Source: Alphaproteobacteria bacterium
GTDB taxonomy: Bacteria > Pseudomonadota > Alphaproteobacteria > Micavibrionales > Micavibrionaceae
Direction: 5' to 3'
Length of the DNA stretch: 64,000 nt
NCBI GenBank assembly: GCA_020848095.1
Contig: JADLAT010000023.1
Coordinates: forward strand, 24,775 to 88,774
Shown here: piece by piece, positions 24,888 through 33,259 of the stretch
Layout: each line of letters opens with the position of its first letter
Position numbering within the stretch: the stretch's first letter is position 1
Made by a program: the position numbers and the translations under genes
Notes under the pieces: model-generated
What the model was told of the DNA's origin: nothing
The model's input: only the letters and a program-made list of their open reading frames with translations
The model's database searches: none

Positions 24888-25532
24888 ATGAAACATTCAA
24901 AATTTCTCGTTCTAACAACGATTGTGGCCGCAGGGGCCGCTTTGACCTCTATCTCTTCCCGCGCAGCGGAGCCTATGGCCCTCACAACGCATCATCTGAT
25001 TGCGCATGAGGATTATGCGGATCTTATTACGCAGAAGCAGGGGCTGGAGCTCCATAGATATCTTAATTATGAGCACCGCGAGCCTTGCCAGAATTACCGT
25101 GAGGTCCCGCAGGGCTTTTACCGCGAGGATTGCGATCTGAAGTACCGCTATCCCCGTGAGCCTGTGCCCGTTGCCAGTAATCTGGCTGTGAGCGATGTCA
25201 TCACTTCCTATGAAATTCATTTTGCCTTTGACAGCACCGCAATTGACCCGCTGGGGGCCGCCACGGTGGAACGGATCGCCGATGAAATCGAGAAATATCA
25301 CCCACGGGAAGTGACTGTGGCCGGTCACACTGACAAGGCCGGATCGAACGCCTATAACGAGGATCTTTCAAAAAGACGCGCGCAGGCTATCTCGAACGCT
25401 CTGAATGACAGAGGTGTTCCTAACCGCATCCTGACCAAGGAAGCTTTTGGTGAGGAAGCGCCCGCGGTCAATACCAAAGATGGTGTTCCCTTACGCGAAA
25501 ATCGCCGGGTTGTTGTTGAATTCCGCAAATAA
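24888..25532 (+). CDS. OmpA-family peptidoglycan-binding envelope protein
   Basis: A 214-residue precursor. It has a Sec signal peptide with likely cleavage after SRAA (about residue 26), then about 75 residues rich in His, Tyr and Arg with two cysteines, then an OmpA_C domain from about 107 onward (IHFAFDSTAIDP, VTVAGHTDKAGSNAYNEDLSKRRAQA, and ENRRVVVEF at the end). The Asp and Arg that bind diaminopimelate in this fold are present. No beta-barrel precedes it, so it is probably a periplasmic or lipid-independent peptidoglycan-associated protein. It has a GAGAAGGA ribosome-binding site and a strong terminator after the stop. Confidence 0.9.
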   Translation: MKHSKFLVLTTIVAAGAALTSISSRAAEPMALTTHHLIAHEDYADLITQKQGLELHRYLNYEHREPCQNYREVPQGFYREDCDLKYRYPREPVPVASNLAVSDVITSYEIHFAFDSTAIDPLGAATVERIADEIEKYHPREVTVAGHTDKAGSNAYNEDLSKRRAQAISNALNDRGVPNRILTKEAFGEEAPAVNTKDGVPLRENRRVVVEFRK

Positions 25533-25540
25533 TCCGATTG

Positions 25541-25572
25541 AAAAGGAAGGGGCAACCCTTCCTTTTCTTTTT
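25541..25572 (+). terminator. Rho-independent terminator after the OmpA-like gene
   Basis: An eleven-base-pair perfect stem (25541-25551 with 25556-25566) has a four-base gcaa loop, followed by a T-rich run. Confidence 0.92.
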
Positions 25573-25616
25573 CTGCGGCACCTGTGATTATATTTTTCAA
25601 TATGTTATAAGGGCCC

Positions 25617-27155
25617 ATGAGCCAGAAGATAAAAAATCAGAAACTTTTTTTAAGAAACGCGACCCTTAAGGATGTAGCCGGCATCTGCGCTCTTAGCAAT
25701 AAAGTGTATGAGAAGAAAAATGCCCTTTCCGAAAAAATGGTCCGCAGCCATATCACAACCTTTCCGCAGGGCCAGTTTATCGCTTTATTCGAAGATAAAA
25801 TTGTGGGGCATGCCGCCACCTTTATTATTGATGAAAAAACTGCTTTAAAGTCCCATTCCTGGAAAGAGATTACCGGAAACGGCTATGCGACCCGTCATGA
25901 TCCCGATGGCGATGTTCTGTACGGTATGGAAGTATGTGTTGACCCGGAAATGCGGGGAACGCGTATAGGACAGCGCCTTTACAATATGCGCAAAAAACTT
26001 TGTGTTGATCAAAAACTTAAAGGCATCGTTTTTGCCGGACGCATCCCCAATTACGCAAAACAGGCTGCCAAAGGCGTATCCGCCGAGCAATACGTGGAAG
26101 CAGTGCAGGCTAAAAAGCTGCGTGATCCTGTTTTAGGGTTTCAGATGCGCAATGGTTTTGAGCCTATCGGCATTATTGAGAATTATTTGCCGGTTGATAA
26201 GGAATCAATGGGCTATGCGGTGCATATGGCCTGGCGCAATGCGCTGAATACTGAAGATAAAACGAAACAGCAACGGGGACGGCGCAAGGGCTCAGTCAGG
26301 GTTTCGTGCGTACAGTTTCAGGTACGAAAAGTAAAATCCTTTGAAAATTTCATCAGTCAGGTCGAATATTTCGTGGATATCGCTTCGGATTATCGTGCTG
26401 ATTTTGTCGTGTTTCCGGAACTTTACACGCTGGCCCTGCTCTCGGCAGAAAACAAGAAGCACACGCCCGAGGAAGCCATGCGGGATATGACCTCCTATAC
26501 CGACCGTTACGTTAAGGCCATGACGGAAATGGCCATGTCCTATAACATCAATATTATCGGGGGTTCTCACCCTACGCTGGTCGGGGATGATCTTAAAAAC
26601 ATCAGCTATATTTTCCTGCGCGGCGGCGAGGTTCATCAACAGGCGAAAATTCACCCCACCCCCAATGAAAGATATTGGTGGAATATGAAGGGGGATGACA
26701 ATGTGAATGTCATTCAAACCGATTGCGGCCCGATTGGTGTGCTGATCTGTTACGATTCCGAGTTTCCGGAACTCTCAAGACATCTGGCGGATCAGGGCGC
26801 CCTCTTGCTGTTCGTACCTTTCTGCACGGATGAACGCCAGGGGTATCTGCGGGTTCAATACTGCTCTCAGGCGCGCGCAATTGAAAACCAGATGTATGTC
26901 GCCACGGCGGGCGTGGTTGGCAATATCCCCGATGTTGAGAATATGGACATACACTACGCCTCCAGCCAGATTATGACGCCATGCGATTTCCCCTTCGCCA
27001 GAGACGGCATTGCGGCGGTGGCGGATGTTAATACGGAGACGATCATCTTTGCCGATCTTAATCTGGATGATTTGATACTGGCGCGTAAATCCGGCTCTGT
27101 TCAGAATTTCAAAGACAGGCGCTTTGATCTTTACGAGATTAACTGGCTGAAATAG
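25617..27155 (+). CDS. Bifunctional GNAT acetyltransferase / carbon-nitrogen hydrolase (nitrilase superfamily)
   Basis: A 512-residue fusion. The N-terminal 210 residues form a GNAT domain with the acetyl-CoA loop region VCVDPEMRGTRIGQRLY. From about residue 228 a nitrilase-superfamily domain shows the Glu-Lys-Cys triad: Glu in VVFPELYTL, Lys in QAKIHPTPNE and Cys in IGVLICYDSEFPEL. The triad is intact, so amidase activity is expected. Substrates of this fusion type are not established to my knowledge. The ATG at 25617 follows the ompA terminator after a short gap. A cytoplasmic location is expected. Confidence 0.92.
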   Translation: MSQKIKNQKLFLRNATLKDVAGICALSNKVYEKKNALSEKMVRSHITTFPQGQFIALFEDKIVGHAATFIIDEKTALKSHSWKEITGNGYATRHDPDGDVLYGMEVCVDPEMRGTRIGQRLYNMRKKLCVDQKLKGIVFAGRIPNYAKQAAKGVSAEQYVEAVQAKKLRDPVLGFQMRNGFEPIGIIENYLPVDKESMGYAVHMAWRNALNTEDKTKQQRGRRKGSVRVSCVQFQVRKVKSFENFISQVEYFVDIASDYRADFVVFPELYTLALLSAENKKHTPEEAMRDMTSYTDRYVKAMTEMAMSYNINIIGGSHPTLVGDDLKNISYIFLRGGEVHQQAKIHPTPNERYWWNMKGDDNVNVIQTDCGPIGVLICYDSEFPELSRHLADQGALLLFVPFCTDERQGYLRVQYCSQARAIENQMYVATAGVVGNIPDVENMDIHYASSQIMTPCDFPFARDGIAAVADVNTETIIFADLNLDDLILARKSGSVQNFKDRRFDLYEINWLK

Positions 27156-27178
27156 CCTATCGCCTGCCTTTCGGGGCC

Positions 27179-27478
27179 TCAAAGGCCGGGGTGATGCATG
27201 TGCGCGCCTGCGCCTGCGGTATAGCTGGAGGCTGCCCAATCTCCGCCCGCCGCATTTGAAAAGGCATCGAGCATCACGCCACCATCCCCCCATCCCGCAA
27301 ACATTGATTTTGTCATATCCCACACGCCCAGCGCCAGATCGCCGAAAGTCGCGCTGGACCCCGCAGCGGCGGCGGCGGCAGCCACGGGCGTAAAAATCAT
27401 TCCCAGCATTAAAGCGCCGTGAATAAAGGTGTGTTTATTGAATATGGTGCTCAAAACAGAAGAGCCGTGCCCGGTCAT
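27179..27478 (-). CDS. 99-residue hypothetical protein with one membrane segment
   Basis: The protein has a hydrophobic helix at about residues 19-40 (GALMLGMIFTPVAAAAAAAG), a Gly/Ala/Ser-rich second half and a His-containing end (GAHMHHPG). AAAAAGGG lies about eight bases upstream of the ATG. It follows the DUF2946-like gene on the same strand after 84 bases. I do not recognise a family. The neighbour and the terminal histidines hint at metal handling, but this is weak. Confidence 0.5.
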   Translation of the reverse strand: MTGHGSSVLSTIFNKHTFIHGALMLGMIFTPVAAAAAAAGSSATFGDLALGVWDMTKSMFAGWGDGGVMLDAFSNAAGGDWAASSYTAGAGAHMHHPGL

Positions 27479-27562
27479 GCTTTATACCCTTTTTCCGTGC
27501 GTTATCTCGAGACGTTACGCATGAACCCCAGACCGTTTAAAACGGGCGAGCTTCAAGCCTTA

Positions 27563-27952
27563 TCAAATGAGAAAACGCACGGGAGGACCGGTCGCATAGA
27601 AAGAGCCTGGCGCAGGTTTTTCCGGCGCAGCGCCAAGAAAAAACTCAAGTATCGTACCGTTATCCGGCTGGATAAACGCATCAATTGGCGGGGGAGAGGA
27701 AGCATATTTTCCCAAAGAGGAAGAAAAGCAAAACGCACATTTTTTCTTTGCCGTTTCATGGTTTTGCGAACCTGATGGCGCCGCCGGGGTTCCATCTGCG
27801 TTAACGGTGAGTGTTTTAATGTTTCCATCAGCGCCGCAGATTTCAATCTGGCTGACCTTGCCGGAGATAAACGCGCAGGCCGGCGAGACGCCTGCACTGA
27901 CCAGTGCAAGAATCATTAAAAGCAAACTGAAATGCCGAAAGTGCCTTTTCAT
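27563..27952 (-). CDS. DUF2946-like exported protein
   Basis: A 129-residue precursor starting MKRHFRHFSLL, with a signal peptide ending near SPACA. The mature start SQIEICGADGNIKTLTVNADG is the DUF2946 pattern (an IxxCxxDG strand). A KKCAFCFSS Cys pair follows, and the end has ATGPP, as in family members ending RGPP. DUF2946 proteins are often near copper-related genes, but none is in this window. An upstream GTG or ATG up to 27979 keeps the frame open; the signal-peptide start is preferred. Confidence 0.7.
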   Translation of the reverse strand: MKRHFRHFSLLLMILALVSAGVSPACAFISGKVSQIEICGADGNIKTLTVNADGTPAAPSGSQNHETAKKKCAFCFSSSLGKYASSPPPIDAFIQPDNGTILEFFLGAAPEKPAPGSFYATGPPVRFLI

Positions 27953-28108
27953 ATCAAAATCTGATACACGCACCGGCAATGACGCGCAAGTGCCAAATTT
28001 GTTTTTGCAATCAGCCGTGTTAAGAATAATTCCGCATGTTTTTGATATTGTGCTATTTTTTTAGCCTATAAAGTCATAATTTTGACATTATGGAATAGAT
28101 TTGCTAGC

Positions 28109-28594
28109 ATGTGCGGAACATACAGACCCTTAATCTCAAAACAACAGATTAAGGGCGAGGACGGACAGGGAAAGGGCTGGTTTTCAATGGAACTGCAACA
28201 TATGCATGATGGTCTGGCGCGTTTTGAAAATGCACGTTTTGGCTTTAGAGTTGTCCGTTTGTGCCGGGGGCGCGCCGGTGATCGTCCGTTTTATGCCTTT
28301 GTGGCGATAGAGCCTCAAAATCTTGATTATTTTGGCAGGCATTATCAGGAATGCGTATTGAGTGATTTTAGCGTTTTCGGGCAAGAATTGCTGCGCGGCT
28401 GGGGAGAGACGCCCCCGGCGGAAGTGACAGACCATGTCCGGCAGAAATTCGGTGTGGAGTTCGATGTCGATCAGGAACATATCATGGCTCTGGTCTGGCT
28501 GGCCTCTCAGGAATGGGAAAAGGATTTGCAAAGCGCTGCGGACGGGTTCATCCATGATGTAGAAAACCGCCGCGCCTTGAAAACCGGCACATAA
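28109..28594 (+). CDS. Hypothetical cytoplasmic protein
   Basis: A 161-residue protein from the ATG at 28109 (MCGTYRPLISKQQ). It has no signal peptide or membrane helix and is rich in aromatic and acidic residues (GWFSMELQHMHDGLARFENARFG). A good sigma-70 promoter (TTGACA at 28082, 17 bases, TAGCAT) overlaps this ATG. If that promoter is used, translation must start later, most likely at MELQHMHDG (28187). I recognise no family. The frame is well bounded and has coding-like composition. Confidence 0.6.
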   Translation: MCGTYRPLISKQQIKGEDGQGKGWFSMELQHMHDGLARFENARFGFRVVRLCRGRAGDRPFYAFVAIEPQNLDYFGRHYQECVLSDFSVFGQELLRGWGETPPAEVTDHVRQKFGVEFDVDQEHIMALVWLASQEWEKDLQSAADGFIHDVENRRALKTGT

Positions 28595-28666
28595 TCCGGA
28601 GGCTTTTTTAGAATTTATCAAGCCCGCGCTGGACATCGGGATGCTCTTCGCGCCATTGTATCTTCC

Positions 28667-31528
28667 ATGAATCAAAAAACCGTATCACAGGCGCTCACCA
28701 GCCCGGCGAACTCAAGTGAAAACGAATTGTATCTGGTGGATGGATCGGGCTTTATTTTCCGGGCGTATTACGCCATGGCCTATTCAGGCCGGGGAGAGAT
28801 GACCAATCCGCAAGGCGTTTCGGTTGGTGCGGTTTATATTTTCGTGAATATGCTTTTAAAGCTCCTGAAAGATTACGACGCGCCGTATATGGCCGTGATT
28901 TTCGATGCGGCGCGCGCCAATTTCCGCAATGAGATTTATCCCGCCTATAAGGCCAACCGCGATGAGACGCCTGAAGATCTTATCCCGCAGTTTCCTCTTA
29001 TCCGCGAGGCCACCGCCGCCTTTGACATTCCGGCTATCCAGCTTGAGGGCTATGAGGCTGACGATCTGATCGCCGCCTATACGCTTTTGGCCCGCGAACA
29101 GGGGAAAACCGTGACTATTGTGTCTTCGGATAAGGATTTAATGCAGCTGGTCGGGGATGGCGTTCGCATCCTGGACCCGATGAAAAACATTTTTTGCGGC
29201 CCGGCGGAGGTTCTGGAGAAATTCGGCGTTGAGCCGTCCCGCGTGGTGGATGTGCAGGCTCTGGCCGGGGACAGCACCGATAACGTGCCGGGCGTGCCGG
29301 GTATAGGGATTAAAACCGCCGCTGAGTTGATCAATGAATATGGATCTTTGGAAGAATTGCTGGCGCGGGCGGGGGAAATAAAACAACCCAAGCGCCGTGA
29401 AAAGCTCATTGAAAATGCGGATCTGGCCAGAATTTCAAAACGTCTCGTATCGCTTGATGCGCAGGCCCCGGTGCCGCTGGCGCTGGATGCGCTTAAAACG
29501 CATGACCCGGATAAGCCAGCGCTTATGGCTTTTTTACGGGAACAGGGATTCTCTTCCATTATCCGGCGGCTGGAAAATGGCGGGCATACCGCCGCGTCTT
29601 CCGGGGCAGAACACCCCCCTCAACAGAAACAGGCTGCGCCCGCGCTGGCTGCCGCAGATCATGAGATCAGCATTAAGGACAATGCCTATGAGCTGATCAA
29701 TACGCGGGAGCAGCTGCGCGGCTGGATCGAGGATATTTACAAAAACGGTACGGTCTGTATCGATACAGAAACCACATCCATAACCCCGGCCAAAGCCAGA
29801 TTGGTTGGCATATCCCTTGCCGCCACCATTGGCAGGGCAGGATATATTCCCCTCACCCATCGCGCGGCGCAGGCTGATTTGCTGGGGGAGACCAAGGGCG
29901 CGGATATTGCGCAATTACCGCTTGAGGAGGTCTTAGAGCAGCTCCGCCCCGTTTTGACGGACCCCGCCATTCTCAAGATCGGGCATAATCTGAAATATGA
30001 CTGGCAGATTTTCGCGCGTCACGGAATTGAATTAACCCCTTGCGATGATACGATGCTGATTTCCTATGTTCTTGATGGTTCCTCCCATGGACACGGGATG
30101 GATTTTCTGGCGTTGCACCATCTGGGACACGAAACCATTAAATATCAAGACGTTGCGGGCAAGGGGAAAAGTGCCGTGACTTTTGATCTGGTGGATATTG
30201 AAAAGGCCAAAGATTACGCCGCCGAGGATGCGGATATTACCCTGCGGCTCTGGCACAGACTAAAGCCCCGGCTGGCGGCGGAAAAGATGGCAAGCGTCTA
30301 TGAGAATATCGAGCGGCCGCTTATTCCCGTCATTGCCCGCATGGAGATGACCGGTATTTGCGTGTCTCCGCAGATTTTAAAATCCATGAGCGGGGATTTT
30401 GGTATGCGTATTGCCGCTCTGGAGGCTGAAATTCAAAAAATGGCCGGAACGCAGTTCAATGTGGCCTCTCCCAAGCAGATTGGAGAAATTCTCTTCGATC
30501 AGATGGGTTTGCCCGGCGGCACAAAAACCAAAACCGGGCAATGGGCCACAGATGTTGATGTTTTAGAGGAACTGGCGGCGAAGGGGCATGAAATTGTCGA
30601 AAAAATTCTTGAATGGCGCGGTTTGTCAAAGCTGAAATCCACCTATACGGACGCGCTTCAGGCAGAGATCAACCCGGAAACGGGCCGCGTTCATACCTCT
30701 TTTCATATGAGCGGCACATCAACAGGGCGCCTGTCTTCGAGCGACCCCAATTTGCAGAATATCCCGATCCGCAGCGAAGATGGCCGTAAAATCCGCAAGG
30801 CCTTTGTCGCGCGTGAAGGATATACCCTGCTTTCCGCCGATTATTCGCAAGTGGAATTGAGGCTGGTGGCGGAAATGGCCGATGTGGCCGCGCTTAAACA
30901 GGCCTTTCGTGATAAAACCGATATTCACACCTTGACCGCTTCGCAGGTTTTTGGTCTGCCCGTAGAGGAGGTGACGCCCGAGATCCGGCGACGCGCCAAA
31001 GCGGTTAATTTCGGCATTATTTACGGTATTTCCGGCTGGGGGCTGGCGCGGCAGCTTGGTTGCCCCCCGGCGGAGGCGGGTGATTTTATCAAACGCTATC
31101 TGAACCGCTTTCCGGAGATTCGCGATTATATGGAGGCCAAAAAAGAAGAGGCCAAGGCGCATGGCTTTGTTAAAACCCTCTATGGCCGCAAATGCTATAC
31201 GCCCTATATCAACGCCAAAATTCCGGCGCAGCGCGCGGGCGCGGAGCGGGCCGCTATTAATGCCCCCCTGCAAGGCACGGCGGCCGATATCATGAAAATA
31301 TCCATGATTAAAATTCCGGTGGCCCTGGCGCAGGCGGGCTTGTCCGCCAAAATGGTTCTGCAGGTTCATGATGAGCTGATTTTTGAAGTTCCGGAAGCGG
31401 AATTGGCGGCAACCGCCGATCTGGTTAAAGAAACGCTGGAGAATGCCTTTCATATTATGGGCATAAAGATTTCTGTGCCACTGGAGACAGAAACAGGCTC
31501 CGGCCCGTCATGGGCAGAGGCGCATTGA
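28667..31528 (+). CDS. polA: DNA polymerase I
   Basis: 953 residues with all three domains. The 5'-3' exonuclease (residues 1-320) has LYLVDGSGFIFRAYYA, SSDKDLMQL and a helix-hairpin-helix GVPGIGIKTAAELI. The 3'-5' exonuclease (about 345-545) has an intact DTETTS, NLKYDW and AAEDADITLRLW, so proofreading is likely retained. The polymerase has motif A LLSADYSQVELRL, motif B RRRAKAVNFGIIYGISGWG and motif C LQVHDELIFEVPE. It processes Okazaki fragments and fills repair gaps. It stands alone between a hypothetical gene and a hydrolase gene on the same strand. Confidence 0.98.
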   Translation: MNQKTVSQALTSPANSSENELYLVDGSGFIFRAYYAMAYSGRGEMTNPQGVSVGAVYIFVNMLLKLLKDYDAPYMAVIFDAARANFRNEIYPAYKANRDETPEDLIPQFPLIREATAAFDIPAIQLEGYEADDLIAAYTLLAREQGKTVTIVSSDKDLMQLVGDGVRILDPMKNIFCGPAEVLEKFGVEPSRVVDVQALAGDSTDNVPGVPGIGIKTAAELINEYGSLEELLARAGEIKQPKRREKLIENADLARISKRLVSLDAQAPVPLALDALKTHDPDKPALMAFLREQGFSSIIRRLENGGHTAASSGAEHPPQQKQAAPALAAADHEISIKDNAYELINTREQLRGWIEDIYKNGTVCIDTETTSITPAKARLVGISLAATIGRAGYIPLTHRAAQADLLGETKGADIAQLPLEEVLEQLRPVLTDPAILKIGHNLKYDWQIFARHGIELTPCDDTMLISYVLDGSSHGHGMDFLALHHLGHETIKYQDVAGKGKSAVTFDLVDIEKAKDYAAEDADITLRLWHRLKPRLAAEKMASVYENIERPLIPVIARMEMTGICVSPQILKSMSGDFGMRIAALEAEIQKMAGTQFNVASPKQIGEILFDQMGLPGGTKTKTGQWATDVDVLEELAAKGHEIVEKILEWRGLSKLKSTYTDALQAEINPETGRVHTSFHMSGTSTGRLSSSDPNLQNIPIRSEDGRKIRKAFVAREGYTLLSADYSQVELRLVAEMADVAALKQAFRDKTDIHTLTASQVFGLPVEEVTPEIRRRAKAVNFGIIYGISGWGLARQLGCPPAEAGDFIKRYLNRFPEIRDYMEAKKEEAKAHGFVKTLYGRKCYTPYINAKIPAQRAGAERAAINAPLQGTAADIMKISMIKIPVALAQAGLSAKMVLQVHDELIFEVPEAELAATADLVKETLENAFHIMGIKISVPLETETGSGPSWAEAH

Positions 31529-31589
31529 TTTTTTTGTCTGCCGCCTTCTGGCTGGCGTTATATTTTAATGGTAGGATACCGGAGTTTTT

Positions 31590-32393
31590 TTGAACGCTTC
31601 TTTTCCGGAAACACCAGATGTCATGGCCAATAACGTACAAATTCCCGCAGGAATAGACACCTATATTCAGGCGACACATTCACGCCCCTCAGAGGATTCC
31701 AGCGCCGAATGGGATTCTCTGCTGGTGGTTATGGTGCATGATTTTCCCGGCGACAGGAACGCCAAGCATAATACTTTCCATGATCTGGAATTTCTCTTGC
31801 GGGCCAAAGGCTATCACAGCCTGCGCTTTGATTTCCGGGGGTGCGGCGATAGCGGCGGCGCGGAAGAGGAATTCACGCTTGAACTTGCCGGTGAGGATTA
31901 CCAAAGTGTTATGGGCTGGGCCCATGAGAACGGCTATAGACGCTTTGTGCTTGTGGGGGAAGGGCTGGGCGCGAGTATCGCCCTCTTGAACATGAGCAAT
32001 GCCGTCAGCTGCGCCGTGATGCTCTGGCCCAAGATTGATCTCCCGTTAATTGCCCAGACCGCCTTTAAGGTTGAAAGTGCGGGCCCGCAGGCAGAAATGG
32101 CAGGACATATCGCGCTGGACGGCCATCGTATTGGCTATGATCTTATCAATGAATTATGCACCATTGATATAAAAGAGCCTCTGGAGAAAACGCAATGTGC
32201 GGTTCTGGCCATGCATGGCGTGATGGATGATATTTCCCCTATTGATCAGCTGGATCTTTTGCGGGAGCATGCGTACAACCTTCAACGGCTGGAAATCACC
32301 AGCTTTCAAGATGGCGTACATGCCCTGCCCCAGCTCAACCATCGCAAGGCCATGTATTTTCACATTACCCAGTTTATTGAAAAATACTCTTGA
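31590..32393 (+). CDS. Alpha/beta-hydrolase-fold protein lacking the catalytic serine
   Basis: A 267-residue alpha/beta hydrolase fold: VMVHDFPGD at the oxyanion strand, SLRFDFRGCGDSGG, and a C-terminal AMHGVMDDISPIDQ acid strand with a final His in DGVHALPQL. The nucleophile elbow reads VLVGEGLGAS (residues 121-129), so glycine replaces the usual serine of GxSxG. It is therefore probably not a serine hydrolase and may act as a binding or structural protein. The TTG at 31590 has GGAG five bases upstream; an ATG at 31623 is the alternative start. Confidence 0.75.
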   Translation: MNASFPETPDVMANNVQIPAGIDTYIQATHSRPSEDSSAEWDSLLVVMVHDFPGDRNAKHNTFHDLEFLLRAKGYHSLRFDFRGCGDSGGAEEEFTLELAGEDYQSVMGWAHENGYRRFVLVGEGLGASIALLNMSNAVSCAVMLWPKIDLPLIAQTAFKVESAGPQAEMAGHIALDGHRIGYDLINELCTIDIKEPLEKTQCAVLAMHGVMDDISPIDQLDLLREHAYNLQRLEITSFQDGVHALPQLNHRKAMYFHITQFIEKYS

Positions 32394-32506
32394 TTTCCTG
32401 CCTTTGCGGCGTGTATAAACGCATCTAATAATTGACAGTCTGGCGATAATTTCGGCTGCCTCGGCTGTCTTATATGTGTAACCCCTTGATAAGTAAGGAG
32501 AACAAA

Positions 32507-32764
32507 ATGCCGAAGATGAAGACCAAGAGCAGTGCGAAAAAGCGTTTTCGCATTACTGCGAGTGGCAAAATCAAGGTCAAACAGGCCTGCATGCGCCACA
32601 TGCAAATGAACAAACCCAAATCAATGAAGCGTAAAGCCAAAGGCCTGGCGATCATGAGTGATGTGGATACCAAGATCGTTCTTGATAACTTCATGCCTTA
32701 TGCCCGCGGTAAAAAAAGAAAACCTGCCGCGCCGAGTGCGCCGCAAACTGTGAAGGGAGCATAA
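32507..32764 (+). CDS. rpmI: 50S ribosomal protein L35
   Basis: 85 residues starting MPKMKTKSSAKKRFRITASGKIK, the L35 signature. It has a basic C-terminal extension of about 18 residues beyond the usual 65 (KKRKPAAPSAP). AAGGAG precedes the ATG. The frame is open upstream to 32474, but the ribosomal start is clear. It is followed three bases later by rplT, the standard rpmI-rplT order. infC is not next to it here. Confidence 0.98.
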   Translation: MPKMKTKSSAKKRFRITASGKIKVKQACMRHMQMNKPKSMKRKAKGLAIMSDVDTKIVLDNFMPYARGKKRKPAAPSAPQTVKGA

Positions 32765-32767
32765 GCC

Positions 32768-33136
32768 ATGGCACGTGTTAAAGGGGGGCCCAGAGCCCAC
32801 GCCCGTCACCGTAAGGTTATCAAGGCTGCTAAAGGTTACTACGGTCGCCGCAAGAGCTGTTTCCGGACAGCGGTTCAGGCCGTTGAGAAAGCCGGTCAGT
32901 ATGCCTATCGTGACCGCAAGGTTAAAAAGCGGACTTTCCGTGCCTTGTGGATCCAAAGGATCAATGCCGCCGCGCGTTTGCATGACATGACCTATGGAGC
33001 ATTCATGCACGGCCTGTCCCTGACCGGGATTGAGCTGGACCGCAAAGCCTTGTCCGAGATCGCCATTCATGACGAGGCCGGTTTTGCCGCCATCGCCAAA
33101 CAGGCTGCGGAAGCTTTGAAGAACAAGGCGGCCTAA
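32768..33136 (+). CDS. rplT: 50S ribosomal protein L20
   Basis: 122 residues starting [29 protein letters not shown], the L20 signature, with [11 protein letters not shown] in the middle. It binds 23S rRNA early in large-subunit assembly. It follows rpmI by three bases, and a hairpin with a T-run lies between it and pheS. Confidence 0.99.
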   Translation: MARVKGGPRAHARHRKVIKAAKGYYGRRKSCFRTAVQAVEKAGQYAYRDRKVKKRTFRALWIQRINAAARLHDMTYGAFMHGLSLTGIELDRKALSEIAIHDEAGFAAIAKQAAEALKNKAA

Positions 33137-33170
33137 AGCCCCTGTTATTTCTTCGTTATAAGAATTTTGA

Positions 33171-33199
33171 GAGAGGCCTTTTAAGAGGCCTCTTTTTTA
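33171..33199 (+). terminator. Hairpin terminator or attenuator between rplT and pheS
   Basis: An eight-base stem with one G-T end pair (33171-33178 with 33187-33194) overlaps a T-run. It may fully terminate the rpmI-rplT message or allow partial read-through to pheS. Confidence 0.75.
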
Positions 33200-33259
33200 T
33201 TTTGATTCTGATTTATTTTGATCTTGGTATCCGTTGCTCTTCCTGCTAAAAATCGAAGT

